Source of the DNA: Flavipsychrobacter sp.
Lineage (GTDB): Bacteria > Bacteroidota > Bacteroidia > Chitinophagales > Chitinophagaceae
Length of the DNA stretch: 64,000 nucleotides
Direction: 5' to 3'
NCBI GenBank assembly: GCA_021155965.1
Contig: JAJNBJ010000019.1
Span: forward strand, 22,479 to 86,478
Within the stretch, counting starts at the first letter, position 1. Every line of letters starts with the position of its first letter. Under the pieces are notes generated by a model. The model was not told the origin of the DNA. It did not search any database and saw only the letters and a list, made by a program, of their open reading frames with translations. The translations under genes and the position numbers were made by a program. Shown here in pieces: positions 45,138 through 54,919 of the stretch.

Positions 45138-46490
45138 ATGCTTTCCTGTACCTGGTGTGCCCTTAAACTGTATAAAATATTTTTATACCAACAATCACTT
45201 TATATTATTTTTGATTTGTCTGAGCAGAAGAATTCATACCACCTGGTACATATAGTAGGTGGCGGAGAGCATAAAACACCACTGGTAGCCAGCCAGGTAT
45301 TCGACCGGGCACAGGTGCAGGCAACTACTCCCGGGCCTGATAAGCCATTATCTGTTTCAGTATGGATAATAGTGCCCATGCGGGTAGCCTTCGAAAAAGA
45401 CAGTAATGCTGTTATCGCAGGGCTGAGACAACGGTGCCCTGATGTTCGGATAGAGATCGTTGCCGGCATCAACCGGCTTAACAACTGGCCCGGCAGGGGC
45501 AAAACACATAGGTTAAGAAAGGCTTTAAAGGGACAGGTGGTATTTCATTGCCGCGGGGAAATGTTCTTTAAATGGCCGTACATGGTAAAGAAAAAAAGTG
45601 CAGGCGATGCCATTGTACTGGACGTACGTGGGTTCTATCCGCTGGAGCGCTTCATCAACGACCATCACATCTTAAGTACGGACGATATGACGGATGTACA
45701 GAAGGCCGTATATTTTAAAGACCTTGAGCGACTGCAATATGCGGTTGACCACTCTGAAGCGATAGCAACAGTAAGCGAACCATTACGCCAATACCTTATA
45801 GAGCATGTAAAAGCCGGGGAAGACACCACGGTTGTGCCATGTTGTGTGAAAAATACGGTACCGGATACTAAACGCGACCAAATAAGGCAGCACCTGAACA
45901 TAAATGGCCGGGTAGCTATACTCTACCTGGGTGGCGTGCACAAAAACCAGTACCTGGAAGAGTTGGGTATCCCTTTCATGCAGTCGGCGCTGGTTCAGTC
46001 AAATAATAATGTTGCTGTTTTTATCACACAGAACAAGGACAGGCTGATACCGCTGCTCACCAAATTCAACCTGGATATGGATAGGGTGCGTATATTAAGT
46101 GTGCCGCAGAATGAAGTAGCCGACTATCTTACCGGCATGGACCTCGGGCTTTTACTGCGTGCGCCCTCAAGGCAAAACAACTTTTCCCAGCCGGTGAAAT
46201 TCGGGGAATACCTGGGTGCCGGCGTGCCGGTGATACTGGAGGAAGGCACCGGGGAAATGGCCAATATGCTGAATAAATACGGATTAGGCTATGTGGTAAA
46301 ATTATGGGAACAGCCAAAGCAGGATTTTGACAGGGAAGTAAAAAAAGCGCTTGACTGGCTGAAAGAAAACAGTAGCATGGTACGCAACAATACCCGTATG
46401 TTTGTGGAGGAATGCTATACATGGCAGGCCAATGTGCCCAAGGAAAGAGCTATGTATAAGAGAGCTTTGGAGAAAGCGAATAAAAAGTAA
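45138..46490 (+). CDS. Glycosyltransferase, GT4-like
   Basis: 450 residues from the ATG at 45138; the N-terminal 30 residues before LVHIVGGGEHKTPLVASQVF are hydrophobic and may not be translated. The GT-B fold shows AILYLGGVHKNQYLEELG and VKFGEYLGAGVPVILEEGTG, which bind the donor. Specificity is unknown. It is followed after 3 nt by the WlbA-like gene. Confidence 0.8.
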   Translation: MLSCTWCALKLYKIFLYQQSLYIIFDLSEQKNSYHLVHIVGGGEHKTPLVASQVFDRAQVQATTPGPDKPLSVSVWIIVPMRVAFEKDSNAVIAGLRQRCPDVRIEIVAGINRLNNWPGRGKTHRLRKALKGQVVFHCRGEMFFKWPYMVKKKSAGDAIVLDVRGFYPLERFINDHHILSTDDMTDVQKAVYFKDLERLQYAVDHSEAIATVSEPLRQYLIEHVKAGEDTTVVPCCVKNTVPDTKRDQIRQHLNINGRVAILYLGGVHKNQYLEELGIPFMQSALVQSNNNVAVFITQNKDRLIPLLTKFNLDMDRVRILSVPQNEVADYLTGMDLGLLLRAPSRQNNFSQPVKFGEYLGAGVPVILEEGTGEMANMLNKYGLGYVVKLWEQPKQDFDREVKKALDWLKENSSMVRNNTRMFVEECYTWQANVPKERAMYKRALEKANKK

Positions 46491-46493
46491 ACG

Positions 46494-47432
46494 ATGAAGA
46501 ACTTTGCGATGATAGGAACCGCGGGATACATTGCTCCGCGACATTTAATGGCCATAAGAGATACCGGCAACAACCTGCAGGCTGCGCTGGATAACTTTGA
46601 CAGCGTAGGCATTCTGGATAGTTATTTCCCCAATGCGCATTTTTTTACAGAATTCGAGCGCTTCGACAGGCACATAGATAAGCTGAGGAGAAAAGGCACC
46701 AAAATAGATTATGTAAGCATCTGCACTCCTAACTACCTTCATGATTCACACATACGCTTTGCACTGCGCAACCGTGCCGATGCCATTTGCGAGAAACCAC
46801 TGGTACTGAACCCATGGAACCTGGAAGCGCTGAAAGAAATAGAGAACGAAACAGGCAGTAAAGTATATAACATATTGCAATTGCGCCTGCACCCCAGCAT
46901 TATAGAACTGAAAGAAAAGATAGCCAACGGCCCTGCAGACAAAATATATGATGTAGACCTTACCTACCTCACATCGCGCGGTAATTGGTACTTCATCAGC
47001 TGGAAGGGTGACCAGAATAAATCGGGCGGCATAGCTACCAACATTGGCATCCACTTTTTTGATATGCTGTCGTGGATATTTGGCGGGGCAAAAGAAAATA
47101 CTGTGCATGTGCTGGAGGCAGACAGGGCAGCAGGCTTCCTGCACCTTAAAAAAGCAAGGGTACGGTGGTTCCTGAGCATTAATGAAAATTACCTGCCCGG
47201 TGAGGTAAGAAAGAAAGGGCAGCGCACATTCCGTGCAATAACCGTCGATGGCAGCGAGGTGGAATTCAGCGAAGGGTTTGGCAACCTGCACACCCGCAGC
47301 TATGAAGAGATACTGAAAGGTAACGGTTTTGGCCTTGCAGAAGCGCTGCCCAGCATCAATATAGTGCACGATATACGCATGGCAACGCCCGTTGCACCAA
47401 AAGGTGAGTATCATCCGATGATAAAATCTTAA
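46494..47432 (+). CDS. wlbA: WlbA/WbpB-like UDP-N-acetylglucosaminuronate 3-dehydrogenase
   Basis: 312 residues of the Gfo/Idh/MocA family. The NAD-binding N-terminus is NFAMIGTAGYIAPRHLMAI, and the Lys101 of CEKPL is present. The whole N-terminal block (GNNLQAALDNFDSVGILDSYFPNA) matches WlbA, which oxidises UDP-GlcNAcA at C3 for GlcNAc3NAcA synthesis. The pathway aminotransferase should be present too; a DegT gene lies at 57097, although it is more VioA-like. Confidence 0.83.
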   Translation: MKNFAMIGTAGYIAPRHLMAIRDTGNNLQAALDNFDSVGILDSYFPNAHFFTEFERFDRHIDKLRRKGTKIDYVSICTPNYLHDSHIRFALRNRADAICEKPLVLNPWNLEALKEIENETGSKVYNILQLRLHPSIIELKEKIANGPADKIYDVDLTYLTSRGNWYFISWKGDQNKSGGIATNIGIHFFDMLSWIFGGAKENTVHVLEADRAAGFLHLKKARVRWFLSINENYLPGEVRKKGQRTFRAITVDGSEVEFSEGFGNLHTRSYEEILKGNGFGLAEALPSINIVHDIRMATPVAPKGEYHPMIKS

Positions 47433-47441
47433 CTTGGGCTC

Positions 47442-47960
47442 ATGAAAAAATATTTGCTTATAGTTCTGCCATTGCTGATGATGTTTAGCTGCAAAAATGT
47501 GGCTAAATACCCCATGGATGAGCCCATGCCCGAATTGGTAAATGACGGCCTAATAGGCAAATGGCAGGCAAACGAAGACTCAGATAAAAATAACATCATC
47601 GTCATCACAAAATCCAACGACAGTTTTAAGTACGACCTGAAATACTGGGAGAATGGTGGCTCCAACCCAAAGTATGTATCACAGGTACACTTCTCAAAAA
47701 TAAATGAAACACTCTTCCTCAACGTGGCATGCTGGGACGATATACGGAACGATAAAGTGTATTACCAGAAAGTAGGGTATATTTTCTTTAAAGTAGTTTA
47801 TGCCACACCCGATTACTCGAAACTGGTATTGACAACAGTATCTGATACATCGTTGTGCAGTCTTAAAAGCGGGCTGGAAGTATTTAACCGCATAGCAAAG
47901 AACCTGAATAACAAAGCATACTACCACGATACCTTACACTTTTATAAACTAAACCCCTGA
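47442..47960 (+). CDS. Hypothetical lipoprotein
   Basis: 172 residues. The signal MKKYLLIVLPLLMMFSC ends in a lipobox. The remainder has beta-rich segments (LIGKWQANEDSDKNNIIVITKSNDSFKYDLKYWENGG) reminiscent of lipocalin-like envelope proteins. It sits between the WlbA- and WlbB-like genes but has no clear glycan link. It is followed by an inverted repeat. Confidence 0.7.
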   Translation: MKKYLLIVLPLLMMFSCKNVAKYPMDEPMPELVNDGLIGKWQANEDSDKNNIIVITKSNDSFKYDLKYWENGGSNPKYVSQVHFSKINETLFLNVACWDDIRNDKVYYQKVGYIFFKVVYATPDYSKLVLTTVSDTSLCSLKSGLEVFNRIAKNLNNKAYYHDTLHFYKLNP

Positions 47961-48070
47961 CCCCTAAAGGGGAACCATCTATTGAGCTCCTGCAACTAAT
48001 TTTCAGACAATGATATTTATGAAACAACATTTATTGAACATAAAAGAAGCCCCTTTAGGGGTTTGGGGCT
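47961..48070. repeat. CCCCTAAAGGGG / CCCCTTTAGGGG intergenic palindromes
   Basis: CCCCTAAAGGGG (47961-47972) and GCCCCTTTAGGGG (48050-48062) flank 77 nt. Each is near-palindromic, and the second is followed by TTTGGGGC (48063-48070). Such CCCCTAAAGGGG motifs recur between genes in Bacteroidota (general recollection). A terminator role is possible. Confidence 0.5.
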
Positions 48071-48077
48071 TTTAGTC

Positions 48078-48644
48078 ATGGATTATTACGTACACCCCAC
48101 GGCAATTGTAGACGATGGCTGCGAGATAGCCGCCAATGTGAAGATCTGGCACTTCTGCCACATAATGCCGGGTTGTAAAATAGGTGAGGCCTGCAACATA
48201 GGGCAGAACTGCGTTATCTTCCCCGAAGTGGTACTGGGCAGGAACGTGAAGATACAGAACAACGTATCGGTTTATACAGGCGTGACTTGTGACGATGATG
48301 TTTTCCTCGGGCCGTCATGTGTATTCACAAACGTCACCAATCCCCGCAGCGCCGTTAACCGCCGCGGGCAATACAGCCGCACGCATGTGGGCAAGGGGGC
48401 AACAATAGGCGCTAATGCCACCATAGTATGCGGCCACAACGTAGGCGAGTATGCATTTATTGGCGCCGGCGCCGTGGTTACTAAAGATGTTCCCGCCTAT
48501 GCATTAGTAGTAGGCAATCCCGCCAAACAATCCGGCTGGATGAGCCAGCACGGCCACAGGCTAATATTCAAAGATGGCATTGCAAAATGCCCGGAAAGTG
48601 GATGGGAGTATCATCTGGAAAATGGAAAGGTTAACAAAGTATAG
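48078..48644 (+). CDS. wlbB: WlbB/WbpD-like N-acetyltransferase (left-handed beta helix)
   Basis: 188 residues from the ATG at 48078. Hexapeptide repeats of the left-handed beta helix run through most of the chain (for example [40 protein letters not shown]). It matches WlbB, which N-acetylates UDP-GlcNAc3NA at the C3 amino group using acetyl-CoA. It lies downstream of the WlbA-like gene and ends 1 nt from the convergent epimerase. Confidence 0.85.
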   Translation: MDYYVHPTAIVDDGCEIAANVKIWHFCHIMPGCKIGEACNIGQNCVIFPEVVLGRNVKIQNNVSVYTGVTCDDDVFLGPSCVFTNVTNPRSAVNRRGQYSRTHVGKGATIGANATIVCGHNVGEYAFIGAGAVVTKDVPAYALVVGNPAKQSGWMSQHGHRLIFKDGIAKCPESGWEYHLENGKVNKV

Positions 48645-48645
48645 T

Positions 48646-49569
48646 CTACTTCCCCCACGCCTTCAATATATTCCCAATCCCCACCTTAATATCCGTCAAG
48701 TCGCGGTTCAGTACAGAGCGCATTTTAGATATATCGGGCTGGCGGCGGGTCATATCGCCTTCTTTAAGCGGTGGAAGGTAAGCTATTTGAGATTTTGAGC
48801 CCGTAATATCTATGATTATTTCCGCCAGTTCTTTGATGGTGGTCAACTGGTCATTGCCCACATTCACCACATCATTCAGGAAATGGCTGTTCTTAAAAAT
48901 ATCTATAGTGAAATCTATGTTGTCCTGCACATAGCAGAAAGTGCGCGTTTGCGACCCATCGCCATAAATAGGAATTGGCTCATTCTTCAGCGCATAATTC
49001 AGGAATTTCGACATTACGAAATCTGCGCTTTGCTTGGGCCCGTAAGTGTTGAAGAAACGAAGAATAGTATAATCCAGTCCGTACTCCTGTTTATACGTAC
49101 GGCAGAAGCATTCTCCCAGGTTTTTGATTACCGCATACGGCAGTTTTGAGTTCAGCGGTGTTTCATGCTCGTGCTGAGGCAGGTGCACAGGCTCTCCATA
49201 TACTTCTGATGAGGATGAGAAAAATATGCGCTTCACACCGGTATTCTTGCTCAGCATAAAGATGTTCTCCATGCCCCACACATCATCCAGCACCATCTTT
49301 GGGTTATTGATAGTACGTAGCACCCCCACTACAGCCGCATAATGAAACACATAATCAAACCCATACCGCTCCATCACCGATGATATATCCCGGTAATTGT
49401 TCACATCACATTTTATGAAAACGCAATTGTCAGCCTTGGGTATATTCCGTTCGTAACCGGTGAGAAAACTATCTACCAGCACTACAAAATTGTCTTTATC
49501 CTTCAAAAGGCTATCTGCCAGTGAGCTGCCTACAAAGCCGGCCCCGCCGGTGATGAGTATTTTTGCCAT
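48646..49569 (-). CDS. NAD-dependent epimerase/dehydratase
   Basis: 307 residues, extended SDR family. The Rossmann motif GGAGFVGSSLADSL and the YAVIK catalytic pair are intact, as is SSSSEVYGEP. It acts on a nucleotide sugar (epimerase or dehydratase); the exact reaction is not clear. It is followed by the GT4 gene upstream on the same strand (49606) and converges with the acetyltransferase gene. Confidence 0.87.
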   Translation of the reverse strand: MAKILITGGAGFVGSSLADSLLKDKDNFVVLVDSFLTGYERNIPKADNCVFIKCDVNNYRDISSVMERYGFDYVFHYAAVVGVLRTINNPKMVLDDVWGMENIFMLSKNTGVKRIFFSSSSEVYGEPVHLPQHEHETPLNSKLPYAVIKNLGECFCRTYKQEYGLDYTILRFFNTYGPKQSADFVMSKFLNYALKNEPIPIYGDGSQTRTFCYVQDNIDFTIDIFKNSHFLNDVVNVGNDQLTTIKELAEIIIDITGSKSQIAYLPPLKEGDMTRRQPDISKMRSVLNRDLTDIKVGIGNILKAWGK

Positions 49570-49605
49570 GAAAATGGAATTACGGGGTAAAAATAGGGAT
49601 TTATC

Positions 49606-50844
49606 TTAAGCCTTTAATGCTTCTGCAAACTTATCATACAACACCTTTGCATTATCTGTAAAGTTACCCCATTTATTTACTATGAATTCCCTTGCAGCCA
49701 ACCCCATACGTTCTCTTAAAGCCCTGTCGTTGATAACCTCCAGCAATTTTTCTGCAAGTACTGCAGATTGCTGTGGCGGCACAAGCATACCATTCACGCC
49801 GTTCTCAATTATCTCCGGGTGCCCCCCAACAGTAGTCGTAATAACAGCCAACCCGCTCGACATCCCTTCTATAACCACATTGGCCATACCCTCGGCATGC
49901 GATGGCAGGCAGAAAATATCGGCTGTATTATACAATTTACTGAGTGCAGTAGGCGGCTGGTCTCGCAGAATAAGGATGTTTCCGGCAAGCCCCCTGTTAT
50001 TCGCTTCACCCTCATAATCCACATCCTGCGCCCCGGCAAACACCGCAATAAGCAGGAAATTATCGTTTTGCTTCTTCACCTCAGCCAGCGCATCAAACAA
50101 TTCCAGCCACCCCTTTCTCACGCTTGCAGTGCCTACATTCAGTATCACTATTTTCTCATCCGGAATATTATATTTTTCCCGCAGCTCCCTTTTCTCAGCC
50201 GCCGTTGCAGGCTTGAAGTTGTTATAGTCAACTCCCCACCCAACCATTGTATAAGGCAGGTTGGTACCCAAAAGCTTATTCGACTGCCTTGCCAGGTAAT
50301 GTGCGCACGCAAACCGCAGATCTGCCCCTTCAAACACCTGCCTGAACTGGCTGAAAGTCTCCTGACTGCCATGTGGCCACAGCGCCACATCATCACCTAT
50401 AGACAGTATGGCAGATTTTACCCCCAGCCTGTGTGCAGCCAGTTGCACCAGGTAAGAGCCCGGCAACCACTGCGAGTAAAAAATATCCTTCTTCGGGTCT
50501 AAAGTAATGTGCTGGTCTTTGAAAAATTGCGCCACGCAGTCTATAAAACGCTCGGTATAAGATTTCTTCACAAACCTGCTCGGCTTCATATTGGCCACAC
50601 GCGGATGATAGACAGTAACGCCATCATACTCCCGTTTTTTGGGGTATCCCAGCTTATGAAAATTCTCCCATTCCGGGTGCAGTTTTGCAAATGGCGCCGG
50701 TGGGCTCCACGGCACAGGCACTATTACCTTCAGCTCAGCGCCATGATGAATAAGGCCTTTATACTGCCTGTGGGCAAAAATGCCCGCATTCGTCATGCCG
50801 GGATAATCGTAAGGATAAAAGGACGGGAAAGCCCAAACTCTCAT
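49606..50844 (-). CDS. Glycosyltransferase family 4
   Basis: 412 residues of GT-B type. The donor-binding half contains VILNVGTASVRKGWLELFDAL and ADIFCLPSHAEGMANVVIEGMSSG (E-x7-E). The N-terminus (GMTNAGIFAHRQYKGLIHHGAELKVIVPVPW) is typical of polysaccharide GT4s. Specificity is unknown. It is 36 nt upstream of the epimerase gene on the same strand. Confidence 0.88.
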   Translation of the reverse strand: MRVWAFPSFYPYDYPGMTNAGIFAHRQYKGLIHHGAELKVIVPVPWSPPAPFAKLHPEWENFHKLGYPKKREYDGVTVYHPRVANMKPSRFVKKSYTERFIDCVAQFFKDQHITLDPKKDIFYSQWLPGSYLVQLAAHRLGVKSAILSIGDDVALWPHGSQETFSQFRQVFEGADLRFACAHYLARQSNKLLGTNLPYTMVGWGVDYNNFKPATAAEKRELREKYNIPDEKIVILNVGTASVRKGWLELFDALAEVKKQNDNFLLIAVFAGAQDVDYEGEANNRGLAGNILILRDQPPTALSKLYNTADIFCLPSHAEGMANVVIEGMSSGLAVITTTVGGHPEIIENGVNGMLVPPQQSAVLAEKLLEVINDRALRERMGLAAREFIVNKWGNFTDNAKVLYDKFAEALKA

Positions 50845-50874
50845 GGCGGCAAAAGTATAAAAAGTAGCGTTGAG

Positions 50875-51165
50875 TTAGTTAGGATCCATATCTTTTGTCG
50901 TGAACCATCTTCGGAGAAAGTTAATAAAAGGCATAATTAAGACTTTGAACAATACAATATATGCAAGGCAAGACACTACAATAACTCCGCAAGAGACTAA
51001 ACCCCACAATATCCATTTATGTAATGGAATAGTTTTTCCTTTTTCCTGAAGCTTATCATATAGCTGCCACATATGCACGGCTACGAGACACAATACGGCA
51101 ACTAACAATATAAGTATATCCTTTTTACTGAGATTTAGTTTCAATTTCACATATACAATATACAA
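50875..51165 (-). CDS. Small membrane protein, unknown
   Basis: 96 residues with two predicted transmembrane helices (ILILLVAVLCLVAVHMW and ILWGLVSCGVIVVSCLAYIVLF). No domain is recognised. It lies upstream of the GT4 gene on the minus strand, 30 nt away, and may be co-transcribed. The role in glycan synthesis is unknown. Confidence 0.6.
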   Translation of the reverse strand: MYIVYVKLKLNLSKKDILILLVAVLCLVAVHMWQLYDKLQEKGKTIPLHKWILWGLVSCGVIVVSCLAYIVLFKVLIMPFINFLRRWFTTKDMDPN

Positions 51166-51213
51166 AAAATAAGCGAGAGCTCCATTTTTTGTACCTTTAT
51201 CGCACCGGTATTC

Positions 51214-52206
51214 ATGAGCATTTTTTCCAAAGTACGCACGGCAAAAAAAATAGTTACCAATAATTTAATTGGCAAGGGCATCTATTCAAAAGACACCCAT
51301 AAGCACTTTATCATTGTCATGTACCATGGCATAGATAAACACCAGGATACAAAATTCAACCAGCGCTTTTACAGCCGCACCAATTTTGAGAAACACCTGG
51401 TAGCCTTCAAAAAGCAATTTAATATCGTTGCCTATACCGACCTTATTAATAATAATTTTTCCACAAAGCGGCCCAACATCATGCTCACCTTTGATGACGG
51501 CTATGCCAACAACTATAACTATGCCCTGCCCCTGCTGGACAAATACGGCGTGCACGCTTTTTTTTTTATAACCGGCCTCAACACTGTTGAAAAGAAAATA
51601 CTCTGGGCCGATGCGGTGGATATAGTATCGCACTACGGCAAGGAAGGCAGTAAAGTAACGCTTGGTGGCAATGACTTTTTACTGCAGAATGGCACCTTCG
51701 TCAATAAAGACAATGGCCCGGACCTGCCCGCATACATACGTGCCAGCAAAAGCAGCGGTTATACTGAGAAAGATACCCTTCTCGGGCAATTGCTCGCAAT
51801 TCACGATTTCACCAGGAACCATCAACTGGACGACTACTGGCAATTAATGACTGACGAACAGATTCGCAAGTGTGGGCAGAGTAAGAATATAACGGTAGGC
51901 TCGCATGGTTTTTACCATAATAATCTAGGCTCGATCTCCATCGCAGATGCAGTGTCCGAGGTAACCAGATCTAAACAGTATCTTGAAAACGTAACTCAAA
52001 AACCGGTCACCTCCATAGGTTTCCCCGATGGCTCCTACACAGAGCAATTAAATGATTCGCTGCCTGCCATCGGCATTACACATCAATTTGTAGTAGACTA
52101 CCGCTATAACGATGCCGGCAAAAGGGATTTCACTTACGACCGGTTCGGGCTGTATCCCAATATGGGCAATACGCATAAGTTAATGTACAAAATCCTGCAC
52201 GAATGA
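51214..52206 (+). CDS. Polysaccharide deacetylase (NodB domain)
   Basis: 330 residues. NodB catalytic motifs: VMYHG (residue about 33), LTFDDGY (about 92) and GSHGFYHNN (about 230) with the H-x3-H pair. It removes acetyl groups from polysaccharide amino sugars and needs zinc. The stop overlaps the formyltransferase start by 4 nt (ATGA). Confidence 0.88.
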   Translation: MSIFSKVRTAKKIVTNNLIGKGIYSKDTHKHFIIVMYHGIDKHQDTKFNQRFYSRTNFEKHLVAFKKQFNIVAYTDLINNNFSTKRPNIMLTFDDGYANNYNYALPLLDKYGVHAFFFITGLNTVEKKILWADAVDIVSHYGKEGSKVTLGGNDFLLQNGTFVNKDNGPDLPAYIRASKSSGYTEKDTLLGQLLAIHDFTRNHQLDDYWQLMTDEQIRKCGQSKNITVGSHGFYHNNLGSISIADAVSEVTRSKQYLENVTQKPVTSIGFPDGSYTEQLNDSLPAIGITHQFVVDYRYNDAGKRDFTYDRFGLYPNMGNTHKLMYKILHE

Positions 52207-53012
52207 ACATTTGCTTCTATACCGCCGAACAGCCCTCTGCAACCAGCCTGCTCAATATGCACTACCTCATAGAGCAAAGGCCGCAGCACAACTATACCTT
52301 CCTGAAAATAAGAAGCACACCCCAGGTACGATCCGGATTTGTAGAAAGACTGAAAAAGATATATGGTGAATGGAGGTTCGACGATGGCAGGTTCGACTTT
52401 GGCCGGGACGTTATTGCCATAGACAAACGATTGAAAAAAAACACACCACGTATAGACCATACCAAATTTCGCACAGCTTTCGCAGATACAGTGAACGATA
52501 CCCCCAGCGAGCAGTTTTTAAAAGAAATAAAGCCCGATATCATCATACAGGCCGGGGCGGGAATATTAAAAGAGAACATTTTCAGCCTTGCAGCAAAAGC
52601 AACTATCAACCTGCACCACGGCATAGCCCCCGAGATACGGGGCATAGAATCTACGCTCTGGTGTATGTATTATGGCATTAAAGACAAAATAGGTGTCACC
52701 TGCCATTTTATTGATGCCACGCTCGATACAGGCATTATCATTAAACAGCAGGCACTTAACAGTAAGTCAACAACTCTCGCCGACATACAATATGAAAACT
52801 CTATGCTTGGCCGTGAAGTTTTATTGCAGGGTGTGGATATTTTGGATAAAGGCAACTACGGGGTTCACTCCGGCGGGCAGGTTGCATCATACTACTTTGG
52901 GCTGCCCGGCCCCACAGTTTATCCGGAACTGAAGAAAAGAAATTTCCAGGCAGTAAAAGAAATTAGCGGGAAGCCTTTTAAGATGAAGGAGAAAAAATAC
53001 CTGCAGTTTTAA
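52203..53012 (+). CDS. Formyltransferase family protein (sugar N-formyltransferase-like)
   Basis: 269 residues. The catalytic triad of formyltransferases is present: N136 and H138 in INLHHG, D175 in LDTG, in the same order as methionyl-tRNA formyltransferase, VioF and ArnA. It uses N10-formyl-THF. In this locus a sugar acceptor (4-amino-dideoxy sugar) is likely, given the VioA-like aminotransferase at 57097 (inference). It overlaps the GT2 gene's end by 4 nt on the opposite strand. Confidence 0.82.
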   Translation: MNICFYTAEQPSATSLLNMHYLIEQRPQHNYTFLKIRSTPQVRSGFVERLKKIYGEWRFDDGRFDFGRDVIAIDKRLKKNTPRIDHTKFRTAFADTVNDTPSEQFLKEIKPDIIIQAGAGILKENIFSLAAKATINLHHGIAPEIRGIESTLWCMYYGIKDKIGVTCHFIDATLDTGIIIKQQALNSKSTTLADIQYENSMLGREVLLQGVDILDKGNYGVHSGGQVASYYFGLPGPTVYPELKKRNFQAVKEISGKPFKMKEKKYLQF

Positions 53013-53956
53013 GGTTTACTCATCTTCTTCAACAATGAGGGGAAGAACAATATCATGTGATAATATAGCAGCTCTTTAACGTTCAGCTTCCTGGAATACC
53101 GGAAATAATTAGGCATGGTCTTTAAATAATGCCTGAACTTCTCCATACCATGTTTCTCCCTTGCCCCGTATATCAGCCTGGTTTTGGTCATTTCAAACAG
53201 CCGCTGCTTGATCAGGTCGTTATAGCGGAAGCCCAGGTATTCGTTCATCGTTGTGTAGAAGTTGAAAATGTTGTTGTAGGTACGCTCTATCTGGGCGGGG
53301 CTTTTAGTTAGCCCTCCTTCATGATTGCGGTACACCGACAATGGCTCCTTAAAATATTTCGCCTTACCCTTATCGGCGAAATATAGGTGCAGGAACAGGT
53401 CGCCGGAGAACGTAGTACGGTAAAAATCAGGGAATGGTTTTGGCAGAATATTCCTGAAGAACATAGTGGCCGTAGGCACAATGCTGACGTCCGTAAGAAT
53501 GATATCTTCTACAGTAATGGTCTCCTTTTCAACTTCCGGAAAATAGCGGTCGCGAGGCAACCCCCAGTTCATCTCGTCCAGCACTTCAATATTGCCAAAG
53601 CACCATGAGCAATCGGAATGTGCATCAAGGAAATCAGCCTGCTTCTGTAACTTGTAAGGATCTATCCAGTAATCATCACCCTCACACAAGGCTATATACT
53701 CACCCTTACAGGCAGCAAATACCCTGATAGCATTCTCCATTGCTCCATGGTTCTTCTCGGATGGCAGCAGGTTAATGATGTTCGGATACTGAGCTGCATA
53801 CTTTTCACAGATAGCACGCGTACCATCCTTACTAAAGTCTTCTCCTATTACCACCTCGAAATCAAAATTCGTTTTTTGGGAAACGATACTCTCTATCGCC
53901 TGTGCAATATATTTTTCGTGGTTGTAAGTAATTAAGAAAACGCTTACTTTCTTCAT
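53009..53956 (-). CDS. Glycosyltransferase family 2
   Basis: 315 residues. GT-A opening VSVFLITYNHEKYIAQAIESI and the DXD-region ALCEGDDYWIDPYKL are present. It transfers a sugar from a nucleotide donor. It lies 5 nt downstream of the short DegT-like gene, so the two are co-transcribed. Confidence 0.9.
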   Translation of the reverse strand: MKKVSVFLITYNHEKYIAQAIESIVSQKTNFDFEVVIGEDFSKDGTRAICEKYAAQYPNIINLLPSEKNHGAMENAIRVFAACKGEYIALCEGDDYWIDPYKLQKQADFLDAHSDCSWCFGNIEVLDEMNWGLPRDRYFPEVEKETITVEDIILTDVSIVPTATMFFRNILPKPFPDFYRTTFSGDLFLHLYFADKGKAKYFKEPLSVYRNHEGGLTKSPAQIERTYNNIFNFYTTMNEYLGFRYNDLIKQRLFEMTKTRLIYGAREKHGMEKFRHYLKTMPNYFRYSRKLNVKELLYYHMILFFPSLLKKMSKP

Positions 53957-53961
53957 TGCCG

Positions 53962-54918
53962 CTACAGGATATTGTTCAACGATTGCGCAAGATACGCCAT
54001 ATCGGCTGTTGTGTACCTATGGTCTATTGGCAGGGGTAAAAGATCTGTAGTAATGCGCTTTTCTGTGGTATACCCTGGTTCCCTTTCCAGCACCTCTTTC
54101 CACAATGTGGGAATGAAAATATTTTTTGAGAAAAGCAGGCTCTTATCTACTGCTTTATCCAAAAGCAACGGATAGCACATAGGCACATCACCCTCACGTA
54201 AAGTACCGCTCATTAAGTTCATATGCCCGAATTGCGCATGCAGATAGCCAAAATTCTCCAGTCGCCTCTTTTTCACTGCATCGTAATCAATTCCGGAAAG
54301 TATCCGCTCGCTGAATTCTGACATACCCGTTATCTCACAATCCATCAACTCCTCATTCTGCTGAAAGAATGGATACCCTTCCTGCGCATATCCTTCCAGT
54401 CTTTTGTGCAAATGTGTGGTAATATACTTTTCATTTTTTGTCGTTACCGTGGCAAGCTCCACATTCTGTGGAGCATACAAATACCCCCCATCCGGCACGC
54501 CAAAAAATTTCCGGCACGAATTGAACAACCACGAAACCCCATCACCTTTCATAAAAAAGGCTTGCGTGGCATCTATGATAAGTTTGTCTTTATATTTTTC
54601 GGATAATGCTGCCGTTGCATCTCCTTTTATACCGAAGTAATTAATGCATAAGAAATACTCGCCCGTTTTTAACTCCGGCAATACCTTTGGTTCCAGTTGC
54701 TCATTTATCTCGTAAAAGCGGTATTGAAAATTGCCAACGTTAAAAGGCTCCAGTAATGAATCGCAGGTATAGTAAGGCACATAAACAAGCGTTGGCTTTA
54801 TATGCATGAGTACATAATGAAGCGCAGCCCTGCCGTTCTTCATCCGGTAAGGGGTACCATGATAATGACCGCCCTCGCCATCTGACTCCAACTCAAAATA
54901 GCCTCCTATGCTTTTCAT
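53962..54918 (-). CDS. Divergent short DegT/DnrJ-like PLP aminotransferase
   Basis: 318 residues from the ATG at 54918 (in-frame TTG at 54927 rejected as it overlaps the WbqC stop). The length is about 50 residues below the usual DegT size. PLP-binding features remain: D116 in IIDATQAF and K137 in SCRKFFGVPDGGYLY; a YFGIKG segment is also present. It may be a divergent sugar aminotransferase. It starts 1 nt after the WbqC stop. Confidence 0.7.
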   Translation of the reverse strand: MKSIGGYFELESDGEGGHYHGTPYRMKNGRAALHYVLMHIKPTLVYVPYYTCDSLLEPFNVGNFQYRFYEINEQLEPKVLPELKTGEYFLCINYFGIKGDATAALSEKYKDKLIIDATQAFFMKGDGVSWLFNSCRKFFGVPDGGYLYAPQNVELATVTTKNEKYITTHLHKRLEGYAQEGYPFFQQNEELMDCEITGMSEFSERILSGIDYDAVKKRRLENFGYLHAQFGHMNLMSGTLREGDVPMCYPLLLDKAVDKSLLFSKNIFIPTLWKEVLEREPGYTTEKRITTDLLPLPIDHRYTTADMAYLAQSLNNIL

Positions 54919-54919
54919 T

